Part shown: in pieces, positions 59,735 to 64,000 of the stretch
Position numbering within the stretch: the first letter of the stretch is position 1
Layout of the letters: every line of letters begins with the position of its first letter
Source of the DNA: Buttiauxella ferragutiae
GTDB lineage: Bacteria; Pseudomonadota; Gammaproteobacteria; Enterobacterales; Enterobacteriaceae
Length of the DNA: 64,000 bases
Assembly (NCBI RefSeq): GCF_001654915.1
Contig: NZ_LXEQ01000052.1
Direction: 5' to 3' (one strand)
Notes under the pieces: model-generated
What the model was told of the DNA's origin: nothing
What the model saw: the letters and a program-made list of their open reading frames with translations, nothing else
Databases searched by the model: none
Made by a program: the position numbers and the translations under genes

Positions 59735-59753
59735 ATGCAAAGGAACCTCCAGC

Positions 59754-62700
59754 ATGACAATTCAATCAGGTACTGTTGCCGCCTCTCTGGCAGCGATTCT
59801 TGGCCGCCGTGACTGGGAAAACCCGGCAGTCACGCAATTAAACCGCCTGCCAGCTCATCCACCGTTTGCCAGCTGGCGTGATGAACGGGCTGCGCGCGAA
59901 GACGCAGTTTCAGAAAGTGTGAAACACCTGAACGGGGACTGGCAGTTCAGCTACTTTACGCAACCCGAGAAGGTTCCCGAAGATTGGCTGGATGCGGACT
60001 TAGCGGATGCACAGACTTTTCCGGTACCATCAAACTGGCAAATGCATGGTTTCGATGCGCCGATTTACACCAATGTCACTTATCCCATTCCGGTCACCCC
60101 ACCGCACGTTCCTGAAGAAAACCCCACTGGTTGTTACTCGCTCACATTTAGTGTCGAACCTTCCTGGCTTGAGAGCGGCCAGACACGGATTATTTTTGAT
60201 GGTGTGAATTCAGCGTTTCACTTGTGGTGTAACGGGCACTGGATTGGCTACGGGCAAGACAGCCGCCTGCCATCGGAGTTTGATCTCAGTGGCGTGCTGC
60301 ACTCAGGGCAAAACCGCCTTGCGGTCATGGTGCTGCGCTGGTCCGACGGCAGCTATCTGGAAGACCAGGACATGTGGCGTATGAGCGGGATTTTCCGCAA
60401 CGTGACGCTGCTGCATAAACCCGCCACACAAATCAGCGATGTGCGTATCAGCACGCAGTTAAACGAAGATTTTAGCCACGCGATGTTACAAGCGCAGGTG
60501 GTTGTTAAAGGCAATATCGACAGCGCTGGACAAGTCAGCTTGCAATTGTGGCACGGCGAAGATTGCATCGGCGAAAAACAGCAAGCCCTCGGCAGTGAAA
60601 TTATTGATGAACGTGGCGCATACTCTGACCGCACAACATTAAAAATTGCTGTCGCCAACCCGCTGCTGTGGAGTGCCGAGCAACCCCATCTTTATCGCGC
60701 AGTGGTGACATTACGCGATAACCAGGGCGCGACGATCGAAGCAGAAGCTTATGATGTCGGTTTCCGTAAAGTTGAAATCCATCAGGGGTTGTTGAAGTTA
60801 AACGGTAAACCATTGCTGATCCGTGGCACCAACCGCCATGAACATCATCCGCTTAACGGCCAGGTCATGGACGAACAAACCATGCGCCAGGACATTGTGT
60901 TAATGAAGCAGCACAACTTCAACGCCGTGCGCTGCTCGCATTATCCCAATCACCCATTATGGTATCGGCTGTGCGACCGTTACGGCTTATATGTGGTGGA
61001 TGAGGCGAACATTGAAACCCACGGTATGGTGCCAATGAATCGCCTGAGTGACGACCCGGTCTGGCTACCTGCGATGACAGAACGCGTCACGCGCATGGTA
61101 CAACGCGATGTTAACCACCCTTCAATTATCATCTGGTCGCTCGGTAATGAGTCCGGGCATGGCGCGAACCATGACGCTCTGTATCGCTGGATAAAATCAT
61201 TCGACCCCACACGCCCGGTGCAATATGAAGGCGGCGGTGCCAACAGTGCTGCCACCGATATCATTTGCCCGATGTACGCGCGTGTCGACCAGGATCAGCC
61301 GTTCCCGGCGGTGCCAAAATGGTCGATTAAAAAGTGGATCGGCATGCCGGATGAAACACGCCCGCTGATCCTTTGCGAATATGCCCACGCCATGGGCAAC
61401 AGCTTTGGCGGCTTCCACAAATACTGGCAAGCATTCCGCCAGCATCCTCGCTTACAAGGCGGCTTTGTCTGGGATTGGGTCGACCAGTCGTTGATTAAAC
61501 ATGACGAAAACGGTGAAGCCTGGTCAGCTTACGGCGGTGATTTTGGCGACAAACCAAACGATCGGCAGTTCTGTATGAATGGCCTGGTGTTTGCCGACCG
61601 CACACCGCATCCGGCGCTGTATGAAGCCCAGCAAGCACAGCAGTTTTTTCAGTTCGCCCTGCATCGTGAAACCCCATTGCGCCTTGAGGTGATAAGCGAA
61701 TATTTGTTCCGCCCTAGCGATAACGAGCGCCTGATTTGGGAGGTTTCGCAGGCTGGAGTGCTGCTCGCAGAAGGTGAAGTGTTGTTAGATATTGCCCCTG
61801 AAGGCACACAGAACCTGGTTTTTGATGCCCTGCCGCCGATAACCGAAAATGGCGACGTGTGGCTGACGGTGAAAGTGCAGCAAATCCACGCTACCGACTG
61901 GTGTGAAGCCGGGCATGTTTGCGCCTGGGATCAATGGCAGTTACCGGGCATACTCAGCACCACACCGCTGCCATTTAGCGGTGAAACGCCAGGGCTTGAA
62001 ACCAGCCATTGTCATTTCACTATTCGCCTCGGCAAGCACCACTGGCAGTTCAATCGTGAAACCGGTTTATTAAGCCAGTGGTGGAAAGCGCAGCAACCCG
62101 CACTGCTGCAACCACTGCAAGACCAGTTCACTCGCGCCCCGCTGGATAACGACATTGGCGTCAGTGAAGCCAGCCGTATCGATCCCAACGCCTGGGTCGA
62201 ACGCTGGAAAGCGGCGGGCATGTATCAACTGGAATCCCAGTTGCAAAATTGTGAAGCCGAACAACTGGCCAACGAAGTGCTGATCCGCACCACACATAGC
62301 TGGCAGCACAACGGGAAAACGCTGTTTGTCAGCCATAAAAGCTGGCGTATTGATTGCGAAGGCACAGTGCATATTAGCGTTGATGTTGAGGTGGCTTTTG
62401 GCACCCCGCCTCCGGCGCGCATCGGGCTGACTTGCGAATTAGCGCAAATTGATGCGCCTGTCAGTTGGCTGGGGCTGGGGCCGCATGAAAACTACCCTGA
62501 TCGCCAGCAATCAGCATTATTTGGCCACTGGCAGCGCCCGCTTGAAGATCTGTATACGCCGTATGTTTTCCCATCCGAAAACGGCCTGCGCTGCGCTACC
62601 CAGACGCTGGAATATGGCGACAACCTTTGGCAGGGGAACTTCCATTTCAATATCAGCCGCTTTAGCCAACAACAATTGCGCGAAACCTCGCATCGCCATT

Positions 62701-62849
62701 TATTGGTCAAGCAAGCTGGAACTTGTTTAAATCTGGATGGTTTCCATATGGGCGTAGGTGGCGATGACTCCTGGAGCCCGAGCGTATCACCCGAGTTTTG
62801 GCTTGATAAAAAACACTATCACTACGCGATAAGCTGGCAGCGCCGCTGA
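59754..62849 (+). CDS. lacZ: LacZ, beta-galactosidase
   Basis: A 1031-residue beta-galactosidase (glycoside hydrolase family 2) that splits lactose to glucose and galactose and makes allolactose. The acid/base glutamate is in WSLGNESGHG and the nucleophile glutamate is in LILCEYAHAMGNS. GTNRHEHHP and MKQHNFNAVRCSHYPNHP are typical of family 2. Its N-terminal part resembles the alpha-complementing region (LGRRDWENPAVTQLNRLPAHPPFASWR). AAGGA lies before the ATG; 12 extra codons upstream overlap the operator and are excluded. No lacY or lacA follows: a terminator and ansP come next. Confidence 0.96.
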   Translation: MTIQSGTVAASLAAILGRRDWENPAVTQLNRLPAHPPFASWRDERAAREDAVSESVKHLNGDWQFSYFTQPEKVPEDWLDADLADAQTFPVPSNWQMHGFDAPIYTNVTYPIPVTPPHVPEENPTGCYSLTFSVEPSWLESGQTRIIFDGVNSAFHLWCNGHWIGYGQDSRLPSEFDLSGVLHSGQNRLAVMVLRWSDGSYLEDQDMWRMSGIFRNVTLLHKPATQISDVRISTQLNEDFSHAMLQAQVVVKGNIDSAGQVSLQLWHGEDCIGEKQQALGSEIIDERGAYSDRTTLKIAVANPLLWSAEQPHLYRAVVTLRDNQGATIEAEAYDVGFRKVEIHQGLLKLNGKPLLIRGTNRHEHHPLNGQVMDEQTMRQDIVLMKQHNFNAVRCSHYPNHPLWYRLCDRYGLYVVDEANIETHGMVPMNRLSDDPVWLPAMTERVTRMVQRDVNHPSIIIWSLGNESGHGANHDALYRWIKSFDPTRPVQYEGGGANSAATDIICPMYARVDQDQPFPAVPKWSIKKWIGMPDETRPLILCEYAHAMGNSFGGFHKYWQAFRQHPRLQGGFVWDWVDQSLIKHDENGEAWSAYGGDFGDKPNDRQFCMNGLVFADRTPHPALYEAQQAQQFFQFALHRETPLRLEVISEYLFRPSDNERLIWEVSQAGVLLAEGEVLLDIAPEGTQNLVFDALPPITENGDVWLTVKVQQIHATDWCEAGHVCAWDQWQLPGILSTTPLPFSGETPGLETSHCHFTIRLGKHHWQFNRETGLLSQWWKAQQPALLQPLQDQFTRAPLDNDIGVSEASRIDPNAWVERWKAAGMYQLESQLQNCEAEQLANEVLIRTTHSWQHNGKTLFVSHKSWRIDCEGTVHISVDVEVAFGTPPPARIGLTCELAQIDAPVSWLGLGPHENYPDRQQSALFGHWQRPLEDLYTPYVFPSENGLRCATQTLEYGDNLWQGNFHFNISRFSQQQLRETSHRHLLVKQAGTCLNLDGFHMGVGGDDSWSPSVSPEFWLDKKHYHYAISWQRR
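60129..60149. promoter_or_regulatory. Auxiliary lac operator O2 inside lacZ
   Basis: The 21 bases read as GGTTGTTACTCG followed by CTCACATTT, the same in every base, as I remember it, as the E. coli lacO2 in reverse. Its centre lies about 415 bases from that of O1, against 401 in E. coli, so DNA looping by LacI tetramers is likely. Confidence 0.82.
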
Positions 62850-62867
62850 TTCCTCGCATCTTCCTCT

Positions 62868-62897
62868 ATGCAGCGCGGGTTTTCCGCGTTGCATTTT
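62868..62897 (+). terminator. Rho-independent terminator of lacZ
   Basis: ATGCAGCGCGG and CCGCGTTGCAT form an eleven-pair stem with one G-T pair and loop GTTTT, followed by TTT. It lies 18 bases after the lacZ stop, which shows that the transcript ends without lacY. Confidence 0.82.
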
Positions 62898-63058
62898 CGT
62901 AACATTTTTTTCGCGCCCCAACCCCCTTTTTCAAAAAAAGACATTAGCGTCCGTTAACAATCCTGTATAGGATCTAGCGCCCGATTTGCCATGGCGCTGA
63001 AGTTATAAAAATGCCAGGCAAATGCACGGGGATCTTTTAACAAGGGAACAGGGTTAAC

Positions 63059-64000
63059 ATGAAAGCAACACACAAAACGGAAGCAGAAAAACACGCAGCC
63101 AAGCGACGCTGGCTCAATTCTCATGATTCCGGTTATCACAAAGCGATGGGTAATCGTCAGGTACAAATGATTGCCATCGGCGGCGCCATTGGCACCGGTC
63201 TGTTTTTAGGTGCAGGTGCTCGTCTGCAAATGGCAGGCCCGGCGTTAGCGCTGGTGTATCTGGTTTGCGGGATCTTCTCTTTCTTCATTTTACGCGCACT
63301 GGGCGAGCTGGTGCTCCATCGCCCATCAAGCGGCAGCTTCGTTTCTTACGCCCGTGAATTTCTCGGTGAAAAAGCTTCGTATGTTGCAGGCTGGATGTAC
63401 TTCGTCAACTGGGCAATGACCGGCATTGTCGACATTACCGCTGTCGCTTTATATATGCATTATTGGGGTGCCTTCGGTGATGTACCGCAATGGGTATTTG
63501 CACTGTGCGCACTGGGTATAGTCGGCACCATGAACATGATCGGCGTGAAGTGGTTTGCCGAAATGGAATTTTGGTTCGCGTTAATTAAAGTCCTCGCCAT
63601 CGTGGTCTTTTTGGTGGTGGGTACTATTTTCCTCGGCAGCGGGAAAATGCTCGATGGCAATACCACGGGTTTCCATTTAATTACCGATAACGGCGGATTC
63701 TTCCCACACGGTTTATTACCGGCATTAGTGCTGGTGCAAGGCGTGGTATTTGCCTTCGCCTCGATTGAACTGGTGGGTACGGCGGCTGGCGAGTGTAAAG
63801 ACCCGCAGAATATGGTACCAAAAGCCATTAATAGCGTTATCTGGCGTATCGGTCTTTTCTACGTCGGTTCGGTGGTTTTACTGGTGCTGTTGTTGCCATG
63901 GAATGCCTATCAAGCCGGACAAAGCCCATTTGTCACCTTCTTCTCAAAACTCGGCGTGCCGTATATCGGCGACATTATGAATATGGTGGTTCTGAGTGCT
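63059..64000 (+). CDS. ansP: AnsP, L-asparagine permease, cut by the window edge
   Basis: The first 314 codons of an amino-acid permease (APC superfamily), which runs off the right end. The N-terminus has the conserved AAKRRWLNSHDSGYHKAMGNRQVQMIAIGGAIGTGLFLGAGARLQ stretch, and FASIELVGTAAGECKDPQNMVPKAINSV is typical of AnsP. It matches E. coli AnsP closely over the visible part, so asparagine uptake is the likely role. GGGAACAGGG lies upstream of the ATG. About nine helices are visible. Confidence 0.95.
   Translation, partial: MKATHKTEAEKHAAKRRWLNSHDSGYHKAMGNRQVQMIAIGGAIGTGLFLGAGARLQMAGPALALVYLVCGIFSFFILRALGELVLHRPSSGSFVSYAREFLGEKASYVAGWMYFVNWAMTGIVDITAVALYMHYWGAFGDVPQWVFALCALGIVGTMNMIGVKWFAEMEFWFALIKVLAIVVFLVVGTIFLGSGKMLDGNTTGFHLITDNGGFFPHGLLPALVLVQGVVFAFASIELVGTAAGECKDPQNMVPKAINSVIWRIGLFYVGSVVLLVLLLPWNAYQAGQSPFVTFFSKLGVPYIGDIMNMVVLSA

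Noticed and set aside
1..64000. tRNA, rRNA, insertion sequence, prophage or CRISPR array
   Set aside because: Reading through the window showed no transposase, integrase, Cas protein, tRNA-like cloverleaf or rRNA. By eye a very small RNA gene could still be missed.

Overview
The window is a chromosomal segment from an enteric bacterium (Enterobacteriaceae). Almost every protein matches an Escherichia coli or Salmonella protein of known name at nearly the same length, and the sequence carries an ERIC repeat, REP-like palindromes, a Tus/Ter pair and lac, mal and mlc regulatory sites of enteric type. The mixture fits a genus outside E. coli/Salmonella such as Buttiauxella, Kluyvera or Enterobacter, but the genus cannot be fixed from the sequence alone. 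Comparisons with E. coli and Salmonella are from memory; no search was run.

Layout. At 1-60 is the first 20 codons of a VgrG protein (type VI secretion). 456-9250 is the homoprotocatechuate (hpa) meta-cleavage cluster: seven pathway genes, a transporter and the regulators HpaA and HpaR, but no hpaBC hydroxylase next to hpaA. 9301-35323 follows the E. coli replication-terminus order pntB-pntA-ydgH-ydgI-folM-rstA-rstB-tus-fumC-fumA-manA-ydgA-malI-malX-malY-add. Two cyclic-di-GMP genes are added: an EIIC-EAL fusion that splits rstA from rstB, and a membrane GGDEF protein between ydgA and malI. 35353-57310 carries a YfeH-type transporter, ynfC, ynfD, a DMSO-reductase-type operon (ynfE-ynfG-ynfH-dmsD), an OsmU-type osmoprotectant ABC transporter, clcB, ynfK, mlc, ynfL/ynfM, an M32 carboxypeptidase, asr, ydgU, ydgD, mdtIJ with its leader ORF mdtU, and tqsA. 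57355-64000 has pptA, nhoA, lacI, lacZ (no lacY) and the start of ansP.

Arrangement. In E. coli K-12 the ynfC-to-tqsA block lies directly before pntB. Here it follows add, with every gene keeping its orientation, so two neighbouring blocks have exchanged places around the terminus.

How the genes work together. HpaG1/G2, E, D, F, H and I form a complete route from 3,4-dihydroxyphenylacetate to pyruvate and succinate semialdehyde. YnfE-YnfG-YnfH with the chaperone DmsD form an anaerobic Tat-exported reductase, and its promoter has a consensus NarL 7-2-7 site. RstA probably links to asr within the window through an RstA-box-like site. MalI, Mlc, LacI and Tus each have a recognisable DNA target here. 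Several genes use non-ATG starts (rstB and ynfM TTG; ynfC, tqsA, pptA and lacI GTG).
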